This document shows, one piece after another, positions 1 through 13,000 of a stretch of 64,000 nt of DNA. The DNA is from Dromaius novaehollandiae (Eukaryota > Chordata > Aves > Casuariiformes > Dromaiidae). A model generated the notes under the pieces. That model did not search any database and was not told where the DNA came from. It was given only the letters and a program-made list of their open reading frames with translations. The first letter of the stretch is position 1; the number at the start of each line of letters is the position of its first letter. Where the stretch lies: NCBI RefSeq assembly GCF_036370855.1, contig NC_088098.1, forward strand, positions 33,917,981 through 33,981,980, in the 5' to 3' direction. The position numbers and the translations under genes are program-made.

Positions 1-858
1 TAATTAATGTTTTCTTTTACTCTAAGTTATTTATTTACTTTTCTTGAGCTACACGCAGTGCAGTTTGGCTGAAGCCAGTCTTTTTCATGCCTAGACTAGT
101 GATTATTTGGCAGTGAGAGAACCTGAATTTTGATTAACCTACATGAAAGTTACTGTGAGCAAGCAGAGAGCACCAGATATTTAACCCCACTTAACTATTT
201 AACTGTAGCTCAGTGCCACTAAAAAGTAGTAAACCAATCTTGGCACATTCTTTCAGCATTTGTATCAGAAATACTGATAGGAAAAATAATTTCTTAGGTA
301 AGCTCACTGAACAATGTCTTGTAGTTTTCCTTCTTAAAATTTAACTGAAAGAAACAGGAGGAGAGAGGACTTGACAGACACACAAGCCTCATTTCCTTAG
401 GAAACCAATCGTATAATCCCTGTGGGGGAATATTGATCCTGAACACCCTAGGGATTATATGAGGGGTGCAGTCAACTAAGAGTTGGCAAATGGGCTAAAA
501 TCTTAGCAGCTATCAGTACCCAAGAGATGACAGAAATCGTCACAATTAAAAAACAAAGATGTTGCTAAGCAAATGTCCATTCTCCTAACAGACACTTAGC
601 AAAATGGTGTGCGGGGTTTGTTTTATTTTAGCTGAATTTTGACACTCTAACATCGGGTAAACAGAAAAAAATATTTGTAATGTTCAGCCAAAGCTGCCAT
701 CTTGCCAATTATAGTCTCTCTCAAATTAATCTGGTGGAAATTGGCTTCAATGCTATAATATTCATTAAAGAGGAGATGGTCCCCTCCCCTGCTCCTTCTG
801 TCCTTTGCTTTCAGTAGCAACTGTACTGACGGGCCACTCTCTCTGTGCTCTCACCCAG
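1..858 (+). other. SRGAP1: Intron upstream of the last SRGAP1 coding exon
   Basis: AT-rich sequence with no long open frame, ending in a pyrimidine-rich tract and an AG at 857-858. I read it as the 3' part of the intron before the terminal coding exon. An alternative AG at 813-814 exists but would add about 15 residues that do not look like family sequence. No repeat or RNA gene is recognised here. Confidence 0.7.
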
Positions 859-1236
859 GACATCGAGGAGACGATGAACACGGCACTGAACGAGCTCCGG
901 GAGCTGGAGCGGCAGAGCTCGGCAAAGCACGCCCCCGACGTGGTGTTGGACACCCTGGAGCAAATGAAAAACACCCCCACCCCCGCCACCTCCACAGAGT
1001 CACTGAGCCCCCTCCATAGCGTAGTTTTAAGGAGCTCCGAGCCTCAGATTCGCCGTAGCACGAGTTCTTCCAGTGACACCATGAGTACTTTCAAGCCCAT
1101 GGTGGCCCCTAGAATGGGAGTGCAGCTGAAACCTCCTGCTCTTAGGCCAAAACCTATTGTTCTTCCAAAAACTAATCCTAGCATAGGACCTTCCCCTCCT
1201 TCCCAGGGTCCAGCAGACAAATCTTGCACAATGTAA
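859..1236 (+). CDS. SRGAP1: SRGAP1 terminal coding exon (slit-robo Rho GTPase-activating protein 1, C-terminus, partial)
   Basis: This exon encodes the last 125 residues of an srGAP-family protein and the stop at 1234-1236. It opens with a helical stretch (DIEETMNTALNELRELERQS), runs through a Ser/Thr/Pro-rich linker, and ends in a basic proline-rich tail (LKPPALRPKPIVLPKTNP...) finishing in DKSCTM. From family knowledge, srGAPs carry F-BAR, RhoGAP and SH3 domains upstream of this low-complexity tail and act downstream of Robo receptors on Cdc42/Rac and membrane curvature; none of those domains lies inside the window. The choice of SRGAP1 over SRGAP2 or SRGAP3 rests on tail wording from memory and on the neighbours KICS2 and XPOT, which flank SRGAP1 at human 12q14. 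The start at 859 is set by the CCCAG acceptor and frame. The gene enters from the left edge and is convergent with KICS2. Confidence 0.85.
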   Translation, partial: DIEETMNTALNELRELERQSSAKHAPDVVLDTLEQMKNTPTPATSTESLSPLHSVVLRSSEPQIRRSTSSSSDTMSTFKPMVAPRMGVQLKPPALRPKPIVLPKTNPSIGPSPPSQGPADKSCTM

Positions 1237-4045
1237 AAAGCTCAGCCACCCACAGCACGCGGCTGGGCTATGCTAGGGAGAGGAATGGATTAACGATAGA
1301 AGTCAGGGTTCCATAACATCATTTGTTCATGTTTATAACTGGAGAGGCTTTGTTTTTCAGTGTTTTTGAATGTATTGTCTGAAACTAGCTACATTAACAT
1401 GGGCATTTGTATTTTGTATGGTTTCAATTAAAAAAAAACTGGACAATTGTGCATCATTTTAAAATACAAACATAGACTTACTTGAAAACTTGATGCTGCA
1501 CCATTTGTAATAAAAAACAACACGGATCACAAATAGCTTGCCACGTTGTACCATATTTTACAGTCTTACTGTAGGTACATAATAAGGGATCCTGCACAAA
1601 ACTAAGGGGTGGGGGGAATGTGAGGGACGTGGAACCTCTGATTTCTAGGTCACCAAACCAAATCTCAAGCAGGTTAGTAAGAACTGAAATCTAGCATGTG
1701 AGGATTAAGTGGTCTGTGTGGAATGTCTAAGTCATCCCAGGCCACATTTTCTTATTTAAAACGCACCAAAAAAAAAAACCCTCACACACTCACAGTTGGC
1801 ACCATGTTTTAGCATTCTTGTTGGCAATCCTACTAGAGACAAGTGCTGAATAGATACGGAGATCACATTACTCTCACCAATAAAAAGCATCATTCCAAGT
1901 CATAGGTAAAGCATATCTCCAGGATAGTGTAAAGACACTCTTTTTGTTGTCCTCTGTAATAGTGTACTTTCTTCATGAAGCTGGAACTTCTTTCCCTGTT
2001 ATTATATTTTTCACAAAAGTTTAATCCATTTAAAGTTCACAGTTGAGTGAGCCAGGCTCTGGGGAGCATATGAATCTGTTGGTCCATTTGGCAGGGTGGT
2101 AGGAGATTAAAAGGATCAACTGCACAGTAATTCAGCAAAGTGTCCCATTGACTTTATTGCTCAGTGGCCAATTAAAAACATGATTTGAGCTGTAATAGTC
2201 AGAGGAGTTTCAAGCTGACCTAGCGCTGCTGCTCGTCTTACACAGTGCAAACAATGTGCTCATTTCCTCAGTTATGCTGACTACAGCAAGAAAGGGGCCT
2301 CTCTGAAGATGGACTACCTCCTGCCAACTGTGCAGGGGTCAGGCGCAGGACAGACCGCTGATGTTCTACCACCTAGATTCAAGCTGACTAAAGTTTTCCA
2401 TACCGTTTTTTTTCCCCCTTTTTTCTTTTAATGACAGAAATCAATACCTGTCTCATGTCTGTGTGTGAGTGAAGACTGTCAGCTTTGCTTAGCGCGCTAT
2501 TGTTAGACTTTGTTACGTGTGAAGTAAATGTACAGCTGTTTTGCACATTACAACACTAAGCCATACTATTATTTCTGTGAATTGTATTTGCCAACATCCA
2601 GTCCATAAAATAAGTTTCATTGAAGACGAGGGGGAGGAAAAATCAGTTGAGGTCTACCTACAGGAGCACAACTGGCTTTAAGATCTGTCTTTCCTCAAAT
2701 TATTTGTTATATTAAGATCTCATCAGTGGAAAGCTTTAAGTTCTACCACTCACTGTACATAGACAATTGAATTAGGGAGGGGAAGAGTAGTGACAAAATT
2801 GGATAAACATAATTACGAAGGTGACAGGAGTGATTTCCTGTTGTTATTTAGGAGCTGCTTATTCCTGCTCTGGTTTACGCTCTGTAGATAGGTAATGCAA
2901 GGCCCCGGTTGAAAAGCATCCCATGAACTGCATCCACGAGCCAAACTGGCAGGGCTGTTCCCACTGTTCCTGGTATTTGCAACCCCGCAGAGCTGGCTGC
3001 AGACGCTCCACGTGCCTCAGTGGGGTTGTCAGCTGCAAAGTCCTACTCCACCACGGTGGCCTGTGCAGGCTCAGTGAGTGAAAAAAACCACTGACTGCGC
3101 CCCAGCCCAAGCAGGGTAACTAAGTTCACATTGCCTCTCCATCTCTCTTGGCTGGACCGTCCAGTCCTTAACTGTAGAGCAAGGGCCGACGTCCCAGGTA
3201 CGGACTAACACTCGTCTCCTCTAGGGCTGGCCACTTGTTCAGAAAATATTTTCAAGTAGTTCCCAAATTTACTAGAATCGGTGGAACAAACTGGAATTTC
3301 AGCTTTCATTTACATGCAGTTTTAGTCTAGCATTTTTAAAATAACTTACCTGGCATAATTGAGATGGATACCTGTATCTTTAAATTACATAGGGAATTTT
3401 GTATGTTTAAATAACTGTACTGGACTCCGTAATGCTTATATTAGAAATCGTTTAGCAAAAGAAAATATTAGAAACAGTGCATTTAGTGAATGCATCCACG
3501 TAGTGCATTCACACAGTTAAATGTGTAGTTTGATGGTTATTATAGATACTTAAGAGTATAGTAAGTGGATATGTAACAGGAAAGACTGATACAACTACAG
3601 GCGTACTAAAGGGTAACTCCTGCACACCTAATCAAATCAGTATTGTCCTTTACTGTCAAGTTTGATAAACTGCAGTACTGGTAGCTTCCTGCTTGTTGAC
3701 TGTTACCTAATTGTGTCAATGTACATCTGTAGTATGTACATGTGAAAGTGCCTTTAAATTTTAGAGGAGCTTTAGCCTTGCTCTTGTACTGTTGCATTTC
3801 CATTGCACCCTTCCCCATTCTTGTATGGCTGCATTCCCATCGCATTCCTTCCATTCGCAAAGAACAAATAACAACACGGAAAGTTCACAGTTCTGGAAGA
3901 GAAATGTACTGTTAATCTGTTGTGACAATGCACTTTTATGTATAGTACTGTACATTTTGGCATGTACCATTACAAGCTTCAGTATACATTCAGGTTTGTT
4001 CCTCATAGTGTATCTTTATAATAAAGAAGCTAGTTCTGTCTGTGC
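1237..4045 (+). other. SRGAP1: Long 3' UTR of SRGAP1 (inferred)
   Basis: About 2.8 kb after the stop with no coding exon. AATAAA hexamers occur at 1509-1514 and 1879-1884. The best-supported end is AATAAA at 4020-4025, followed by a GU-rich stretch (TTCTGTCTGTGCGTGTAG) at about 4033-4050. AT-rich, TGTACAT/TGTAAAT-type sequence through 3300-4000 fits a long neuronal-type 3' UTR. That the transcript really runs to 4045 is inference; short isoforms may end near 1530. Confidence 0.55.
4020..4025 (+). terminator. Candidate distal poly(A) signal of SRGAP1
   Basis: An exact AATAAA hexamer with a GU-rich downstream element beginning about 10 bases later. It is the best-formed poly(A) site between the SRGAP1 stop and the following intergenic DNA. 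There is no transcript evidence. Confidence 0.5.
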
Positions 4046-7000
4046 GTGTAGTTTCGATGGGGAAACCGCCATATCTTTGTGGGAGGGAGGGGCACAGATA
4101 CAGGTTGTCTCCAATAGAGCAGAATAACCATGCCAATACGTGTGCTGCTGGAACCGGCTCCAGAAAGCCGTGAACGCGCTCTCTGTGCTGACTGAGGTTA
4201 TCAAAGTTAGCCTGATTACTCTGCAAGAGACAGAGCAAGTGGTTAGCCACAAATCCAGTGTGGTCAGGGACGATTTCTGTGGCTTGGAGTATGCCTACCC
4301 AGGTGGGCCTGCCTTCAGAGGGGTTTCCTTTCAACCTGGGAATATTATGGCAGAGATATATAGAGGGAATAACTATTTTTTCAATTAACCAAGGGCTTTG
4401 AGGGACAAAAACCGACTTGGATCAAGGTTTCCAAGCGTTGCTTTCAAAAAGTAATAAGGGGCAGCAGCTGAAAGGTCCGGTCGTTGAGTCACCCCCATGT
4501 TGTGGTGAAGGAGTATCATCTGGCCAGAAGGGAGGAGGAGACCCCACACAGAGCAGCGCTCTCACCTGCACCCGCCACCAGCGCGTGGGGTTAGGCGTTT
4601 GTCGCGGATGCTAAAAGCTTCGCGGTCTGCAACCGTTTGTGGGCTCATACATCAGCCTGTGGTGACAGCCTTTGTATTTCAGTGGCCAGTGACCTACTTT
4701 AGGTATTTCTTCTTGTCCTCTGCTGCACAAAAGCAGCTTGAGAAATTGAGGTGGGAAGGCAAAGGTCAGCCTTCATTCAGGGTCCTGCCTGCCCCACAGC
4801 AAGCACAACCTAATTTCCACAGTCAGCCCTTACAGTGGTAGGGACGGAGGCTTCTGGGCAGCCTTCAATCAATTTTAAAATAAATAAGAAAACACAAGAA
4901 CAAGAGTAGCCTCCTGATGTTTAACTTACTTAAATATCGTTTGGCGTTACACTGTTCTGACTTTTTAATTTGCTTTCAGGTTTTGTAGTGAAAAAAACCT
5001 AGCTTTGATAGAGGCAGCCAAAGGTTTTGGTGGGTGAATAGGGACCCGTTGACTTTACAAGCCCTTAGAAAAGCAAAGGAGATTTGTTTCGCTGAGAGAA
5101 ATGTATTAACTGAACAGAATATGATCAGCGATGGAAGCCAGTAGCAGCAATGAAAATGGTGTCTCAAGGTTAAACTAGGCAGGTCACCTCTCCAAAAATT
5201 AGTTTCAAGCGTCGTGCCAGCTCCGGGACGTGGCGCCGCGCCAGCCTGCACAAGGTCCTCCTCAGACGGGGTAAGGAAAGCTCAGGCGCTTGGGTGCAGG
5301 TTTTAAATGCCCATCACTAGCGCTGGGTGATTGGTTACTCACTCTGTGGCTTGGGGATCTGCCCAGAAGGAGCCACGGTCGTTCTAGGCACGTGACGGCC
5401 ACTTAGTGGGGTGAGCCTTCGTCTTAGTTAAGCAAAGCTGCAATCTAGGTGGTGCAGATACACAGGGAACAATTAAAACTTGCCTAAGTATTAGCTGGAA
5501 ATGGTATAGAAAAATACTGTTACTTTTTCCCTGCATTAGTATTACTTTTTGCATGTATTAGTACTACTTTTTCCATGAACTTGGCTCTTGGAGGGAAAAA
5601 AAAATACAATATATGAAAGGAGAGCTAGATCAATAATTTAGCACTCTAAAGTCCAAGTAGCTAACACAGCTCGATTACAGTTAAAAAAAAACCAAAAAAA
5701 AACAAAACCCAGTTCTGCTCACTTGCACATGCCACTACGTGTAATGCGCGCTTGCCAGTCTCAGCCGTTCCCAATAAAACCAGCTGACCCTCGTTTTTTG
5801 CGCCCGGTTCTGCAGCGAACTGTGTCCGCGGGCCACGAATGCCCACGGGCAGCGCGTCCGCGTGTTCCCCCCCCTGCACTGCTGAGGCCCCCAGCAGATT
5901 TGGGGCAAGTTACCCACCCCAGGCGGAGAGCGGCCACTTGCGTCTGGGCTTTGCTTCCTTGTTTGTTTGTTTGATTAACAAACGGTACTGCTTTTTTCCA
6001 AGAGCGTAGCAATGGCATAACAGCACGAAGTACAAAGGGAAACAAATCCAACTCTAAAACACAGAGAACGAAAAATTACGCTGTTCGAAGGAGGTCGCAC
6101 ACCTGGGGGGCTGAAATCAATACTGGGTACACTCAGTGCGGCAGCAGGGCTAAGCCGAAACCAAACGCCGTCTGCTGTTATTTCCGTGGGGCATATTGAT
6201 TCCTTGCTTAATATCTCCTGCGTGCATTTTCAGTCTCACACATCTGAAGCTATAAACACTGACCATGCAACATAACAAAGTAATTTCCATTTATCTGACT
6301 GAAGTACTTTCCAGGAGAGTCAAATCACCGAGACCAACTCTGCTCTATAGGGGAATAAAACAGGCATTGAAATAGTCATTTTTCTAACAGTGGCTTTTTG
6401 ATTGCAATGAAATCACATTAATATGGAGATTGTTACCATAGTCATGAACTACGAATTTTAAGCGTGCTAAAGGTAGGAAACATCTAAAATTCCCTGCCAA
6501 CTTTGACCAAGAAATCATGCTGAATATTGTAAAACGCTTCACTGACCAGCACAATACATTGGCTCCGTTTTTAATTGTTATTTTTTTCCTGCCCCAAGTG
6601 TTTGCAGAGCTACCCATTGCCAAGGCACAGCAACATGACAGTTAAAAATCAGCAAGGCGAATACAACAGTTCTCCACCAAGACTCTCGCATCTGAGCAGA
6701 ATTTCGTTTTGACAGTTTTCTCAGCTCTGTAATTGGCTCTTCTTGAACACTGCTCCGAGAACTTGTCAAAAATTCATTTCAGACCTATTGTCAAGACATT
6801 TTTTTTTGCTGTTAAACACAACGTAAGACTTACATTACCGTTAAGTTGAATTTATTCTGAACAAAATTGGTTTATATGAAAGGTTACAGTCAACAACTGA
6901 AACACTGCCAGTCAGAGGCTACCAAACCACATCGTAAGTTGTGAATGTTCTTCCATTCTCCTTCTAAAACTAAAAAATAATATACATATGTAATGATTAC

Positions 7001-10000
7001 AGTGATGTTATTGTTACACCTCAATCCTTCAAAATGCTCTAAATAATAAAAATATACTTCATCAAGTACTGGAAGTTTAGGGATAGTTACATTTCTTATG
7101 TACCATAGACCTAAATGCCATTCATATCCGTGTTTATCCATAAGTAATTATTATGATCCTATGTACAGGATTCATACACTCCTGTGTATTCATTGCAACT
7201 TACATGTACAGTGAAGCAGTAGCCAATTTACAAGCTTTCCTGTAGAAACCCGATTTCTTTTGTATCTGTACTGTAATATTAGGTCTCAGTTTTGACCTCT
7301 GTAGAAATAACTTGATTTTCTGTTTACAAGTCAACATTACTGGTAATTGCTGTTTCAGTGTTTTTACTTTTTCCTGTTTTAGAGGTCTATCAATAGTCTC
7401 AAGTATTTCCATGCAATTTTTGCAGGCACTACAGCTCCACCTCTAATATCAGGTATATTTATTGTTACTCTAACGTAAATTCAACTTTTTCATAAATATA
7501 TCCAGCAATGTTACTCATTACATGTAATGTGTTTATCATTTTTAGTTAAATAAAATTTTGATGAGAATGCAATTCCTGCAGATACTTCAGCTTTCTCTCA
7601 GTATTTCCATTTTTTTGAGACAACAAATGAGCAGCTGTCTCAGGTCTTACAAATTTCCCAACGGCTGCCAGCTGCTGCTACAAATCAACTGAGAAGCAGG
7701 ACTCGGTGGGCGACGGCGCTGCTCCGGCCCGCTGAAGCACCGGCCGAGCTCTGCAGCCACCTCGCTGACAGCTCTGGTCTTTGCAGCCTCAGGGAGCCTT
7801 TTTTCCCCTCCAGTCACCTAAATGAGACCGTGCATGAGAGCAACCAAGTCTGCACGTGTACCGGGATACCACACGCATCCCAAATAGTGCCATCTAGAAT
7901 AACGCAGGATTCAAACGCCGCAGGAGCCAGCCCCCACCTTGCTCCTGCACAGCCTCACTCCCTCGGAGGAGGGCTGCAGGTGAACGCGCAGCCTGCGACA
8001 TCCCTACGAAGCCACTCGAGTGGCAGAGGTTGTCCCCGAGGCTCTTCTTGTTTGCTAAAATCATACGTGAAAGCCTCCAGCGCCGGCAGCGGCTCAGGTT
8101 TCACCCGGCGTGTAAGACATCTGCTTGTTCGAAGTAGTAGAGCTGTTATCCTCAGCTGATTAAAGGAAGGATCCCAGTATCAAACAAAAACGTTAGGCAG
8201 AAAACCCAGGTTTGTATGTGGCAGGAAACCTCCCAGAACAAGGCAGTGCAATTTTGCGAAAGGAAATATAAATCACTTTGTCATTAAGCCTATGTGCAGG
8301 CATATTTTTCAGTGTTGCTCATACTACAGTGAATAACAGTCAAGGATAATCTGGTTTGTTCGTAACTTCTGTCAAGATAGTGCTGAAGGAAGATAGGTGC
8401 CCTCCTCTCCTCGAGCATTTGTAATTCAATCCTGGTCTCTTGGAAATGTTTTTCTTTACGTCTATCAGCTGCGCAGCCATAAACTATGGTGAAGAAACGC
8501 CGAACAGCCCCTTCCTGGCTGTAGCATTTAATAGATACAGATGTCCCACTCTGCAAATGGCAAAGGTTAAGTGGGGAAGGGCCGGAATATGGGATGCTCT
8601 GAAGATGATGGGAAGAACATTGGTAACAGGACAGTGAGCCTGGTTATTCTGGTAGAGTGGTAAAAATATGCTGTGACCGAGACTAGGACTTGACCCATTA
8701 TCATTTAAGATGACAGAACTCTCTTCTTCCCTGCATCATTCATAAAGTGTTCAAATTCTGGATAAATGTCTACTGCTAGTGCAGTATAATTATTTTTAGT
8801 AGCTCTGCCTCTCCCCAGCAGATTTGTTAGAGACAGAGATATAAGCTGCATCTCACAGGATAACGCCAGCCCAGCCAAACACATGCACGAACAAAAATAC
8901 AGCACATCAACATGTATAAATATCAGTGCAAAAGAAGAAAAAACCCCAGAGATGTGTCTGCATGCAAGCTGCACTGAAAACAGGACACATTTATTGTGGT
9001 GGGTAAAGCCAAGGTGGGTGAAAGCCATCCCTTTGCAACTGCTGCTTTAGTCCATTGAGGCTTAGGATTTTTCCTTCCTAATCTCCACCTTCCCTGTCAG
9101 GGAAAAGCAGAAAGGAAACAGAAAGGCTGGGGGAAGAAGTTGCTTTCTGATGTGGCAGTGAGAAGGCAAACCCAGTGCACATTGACCGTCCTCCACCCAG
9201 ACCCGCTGCTGGCCTTCCCCATCCTCATCCTCCTGCATCCCCCATCCCACCCCACACTCGCAGCTTCCCTCCTTCCTTCCTTTGCCTCCCAGCCTGTGCA
9301 CGAGCCCAGCGCTCCCTTCACCCGTCTCCACCCTGGCGACAAATTCGGACGTCTCCCCAACATAAGTTTCAGGGGAGGGGGCATAAACTGAAAGGCAAAA
9401 CTTTGCAAAACTCGAGATCCTGGGAAATGCCCCGTTTGACTTTCCGGTGCTGAAGAGGCAACTGGCAACTCTCCCGAGAGTCCCAGGGTCCCAGGCACCG
9501 TTTCTGCTGTGGCGTTTGCTGCCACATAATCCCTCCCAATAAAAACAAAGTTTCCCCACCGCGTTTTCTGTGCGCAGTGTTGCTGATTGCTCAGCACATG
9601 TTTCCAGTGAGATTATTCTGGTTTATGCGGAAGCTGAAAGAAATCTTTGATGAAAGCAGTCAGGTTTTCCGGTGACTACACACTCATTTAGAAAGGCTTT
9701 TCCATTTTGTTACCAAAAAAAAGAAAAAAAAGGCGATGGAGGGAGTCTGAATTACTCCCCGATACCCTAGACAGGAGGCGTTTAGCGCCAGGGCCTTCTC
9801 CCCTCTCCTCCCCAGGGAAGTTCCTGGGGTCCCTCCCGCACACAGGGATGAGGGGAAGGAAGCAGCAACGGGCCGGGGAAGCTGCAGGACATTTCTAACC
9901 CTACCTCCTCCGACATTTCAACGCTTGAAAGACCAGGACGGAAAAATTGCTGTAATTCAGATGAAAAGCAGGACTTGAATTCCTGATAAACAGAAGCTTC

Positions 10001-13000
10001 CAGGACAACTTTTTTGGTGTCCATGGTTCAAGGCACGAAGAGCAGCTCCAGGCTACGGCCGTTTGGGGACGGTGGCGCACGAAGGAGGGCAACGGTGGTG
10101 CCCACCACAGACCGTGGGGCTTTTCCAGTGAACCTCTAGCTACGCTGGCACCGCAGCCGGTGTGCCCGCCTGCTTTTTCTCTCGCCATTCACTCGCTGTA
10201 CGGTTTAAAATTGCAGCAGGCTGCCTGAAGGGGCAGTTTCCATGGGGAAGAGGTGCATGGCTGGGGGGTCCTGCAGGGCATCCTGCTGCCAGCAGCTTCC
10301 CTGGCAAGCCAGGCTCCTCCGCACCATGAGAGGCTGACGGGGGAAACGAAAAAGGATCAAAAATCAAAAAAACTAACGGAACAAAAATATGGAAAAGAGG
10401 AGCCACTACTCCTCTACCTCTTCCAGAAAGGAAGAGAGGTCAAGCAGAAAGCGGAGGTCCGAGGGGCAGAGGGCCCCTCATGGCAAGAAAATCTATAAAG
10501 GGTAAAAAGGTGAGGAGGGAGGAATGGAGGAAAAACTGGGGAAAAGAGGAAGTAATAGAATAGATAAAAATGGAAGGGATAAAACAAAGAGTGAATCATG
10601 ACCGAACGCACAAATATTTGGAAGGGGAGGAGACGACTCAGCCACAGCCAAGTGCGGACGGGACGTGAAGCTAAGCCATAAGGCAAAGCTTCACTCCCTC
10701 TTTTGCATCTCCAGTACGACTTGTGTCCCCTGCCGCTGGTTTCTGACTCATTTCCTAAGTCCAGATCAACCATGGCAGCATTTGGGCAACGTCACGGCTC
10801 CGAGGGGAAGCAGCTGGGGCAAGTCTCCAAGGGCAGAGAAACTCAAGGGCAGCGGGCACAGCGATGGCCACAGTAGAGAAAAGTTTACTAGAGAGAGAAG
10901 GAAGCTCTTACAGCAAGGACTATATTCAGGACGTTTGGGAGATGGGAACATCCTTCCATGGACAAAAGTCTTAATTGAGAAGGAGGCAAAACTCCAGCCA
11001 GGAAGAGGCAAAGAAAAGGGCTACAAAATTAATCCCCCCACCCCAGCTCAGAGCTCACACTTCTACATACGTGTTTTCTGAGGTAACGATTGGTAAAGCA
11101 ACCCTTCTGAAGCCAAACTAAACAGCCCTCTGGAAACCTTAGTTCCCTTCACGTGTTGTTACATGCAGTACCTAGAGTATGAATTATAAAGAAATCTATT
11201 TTAAGCTCTAGTTTGTGCCTGAGGGTATCAGAATTATTAAAAATTCACGATGCAGTTCGTAATAGCTGCTCACCATTTACACGGGTTTTCTGTAGGGCTT
11301 ACCTCTGAAAGGGTACTGAATGCATATTTCATGACACAAGTCCTAGCTTTCGGCCCCCTTGCACCGCACTCCCGAGCAAGAGGCAAAGCTCTTACGCACG
11401 CCCGAGCAACAGGCAAGGCTCCCTACGTAACAGCGTAGGACTTAGCCGACTTCTGCTCTGAAATACACCATTTGGATTTTTATAAAGCAAAACCACTCCA
11501 AAATAAACTGTCCAACAACCCCTAACTAGTTTCTATTAAAATTTGGCTAATTCTTTCCACAGTGGCACCCTCTACTCCAAACTCGCTCAGACACCGAGCC
11601 AGTGGGACCCACGGACTTTCCACAGACACTGAAGAATCACAGCTGCATCTTTCATCCTCTATATTAGACATTAACTCCCCATCGCATCTTTGCTGAAGTG
11701 TTTTATATCCAAACTATAAATTACAGAAGGCTGCACCATAAAGATATCATACAGCAAATAAATTTAAACAATCAAAAGGTCAACCACAAACTGAAAAAAA
11801 TTTCCTGCACAGCCAAATACCTCAGTACAGGACATAAAACAACACATTAAACATCGCAGAGAAAGCAAAGCCAATTTGCAACAGACATTTTCCTTTTCGC
11901 AGCAAATTCTACAAGCTTCAATATATTTCACATAACGAAAATGGAAAAAAAAATCTCTGTAACCTAAATGAAATTTAATTTTTCATAAAGTTGAAATGCT
12001 TTGTTATAATTCGTTCACTCTTATAAGATAAATGCACTTCATTATAACAGCTTGTTTAAAACAACCCCATTTTAACATAAGCAAAATACTTTTCTATGCT
12101 CTTTCTAGAGTGAAATATTAAGAGGCATGTCTTCAAGAAATATTTTAGTTTTCAAAGATCAGCATTTCCTGATGGGATAACACCTTACAGGAAAATCGCT
12201 GGTCAATTCTACAAAATATCTTTAGGACATTTCAGCCCAGTTGTGAACAGAAATCCTCAGGGGAACTAGGCGAAACACCAAGTTCCAAACTTGGCTGTTG
12301 ATGGGCAAATACGGCTATTAAACTAATATTTAAGATTGCAAAGGAAAAGTTAAAGACTAAGAGCTACTGTTTGAGAGAGACAGATGAAAAATTTAGCAAC
12401 TGCTTGTTTTATTTAGGGAAGCTTAATTCAGCAACGGGAGGGAGCTGAAACACAAATGTTTTCCTTTCCTCCAGGAGCGCACACCTCCCTTTCCTCTGCA
12501 GGACCCTGAGGAGGATAAATTTAACCACTGAAATATGCAGCAGATAAGCCAGGTAAATAGTTTTTCATGAAACTCCTATTTGCGGCAAGTCTTACCCCAC
12601 GCTCAAGAGTCTTATCTGGCGGCTACGTAACGCTCCCACCTACCTGCCGCCTGTAAGTCAACGCAAAGTCTCTTCTTTTACGTTCCAGTTGTAAATCATC
12701 CATGATTTGTAAATCTCCTACAGCCCCTGACTTGTTAGATGCTAGTTTTGATACTACTTTTTTTTTTTAAGAAAGTGTTAACATTAAGTATCCCTCCGTG
12801 AGCGTTTAAGAGTGTTTTATAGAGAAATAACCCTTTACTTTTTTAGCAGCCACTTCATTAAACTGCTACAACATCCTCTCTCACTTCTCCCACGTTTTGT
12901 GCAGTTGGTTGCTTTTGGGCCCCTGCGAGGACAAGGCCCGTAGCTGCGCTTTGCTCTTGCGGGTCTCTGCGATGCAGACAGGAGGGCTTCACACCTCTCT

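Noticed and set aside
812-858. Alternative upstream acceptor (AG at 813-814) for the last SRGAP1 exon
   Set aside because: It would add residues ATVLTGHSLCALTQ that look like translated polypyrimidine tract. The AG at 857-858 gives a start directly at the family-like helix.
3990-4388. Overlapping plus and minus frames (82 and 114 codons) just past the SRGAP1 3' end, faintly resembling a retroelement fragment
   Set aside because: No diagnostic motif, no flanking terminal repeats, and both strands open. I cannot support any element family.
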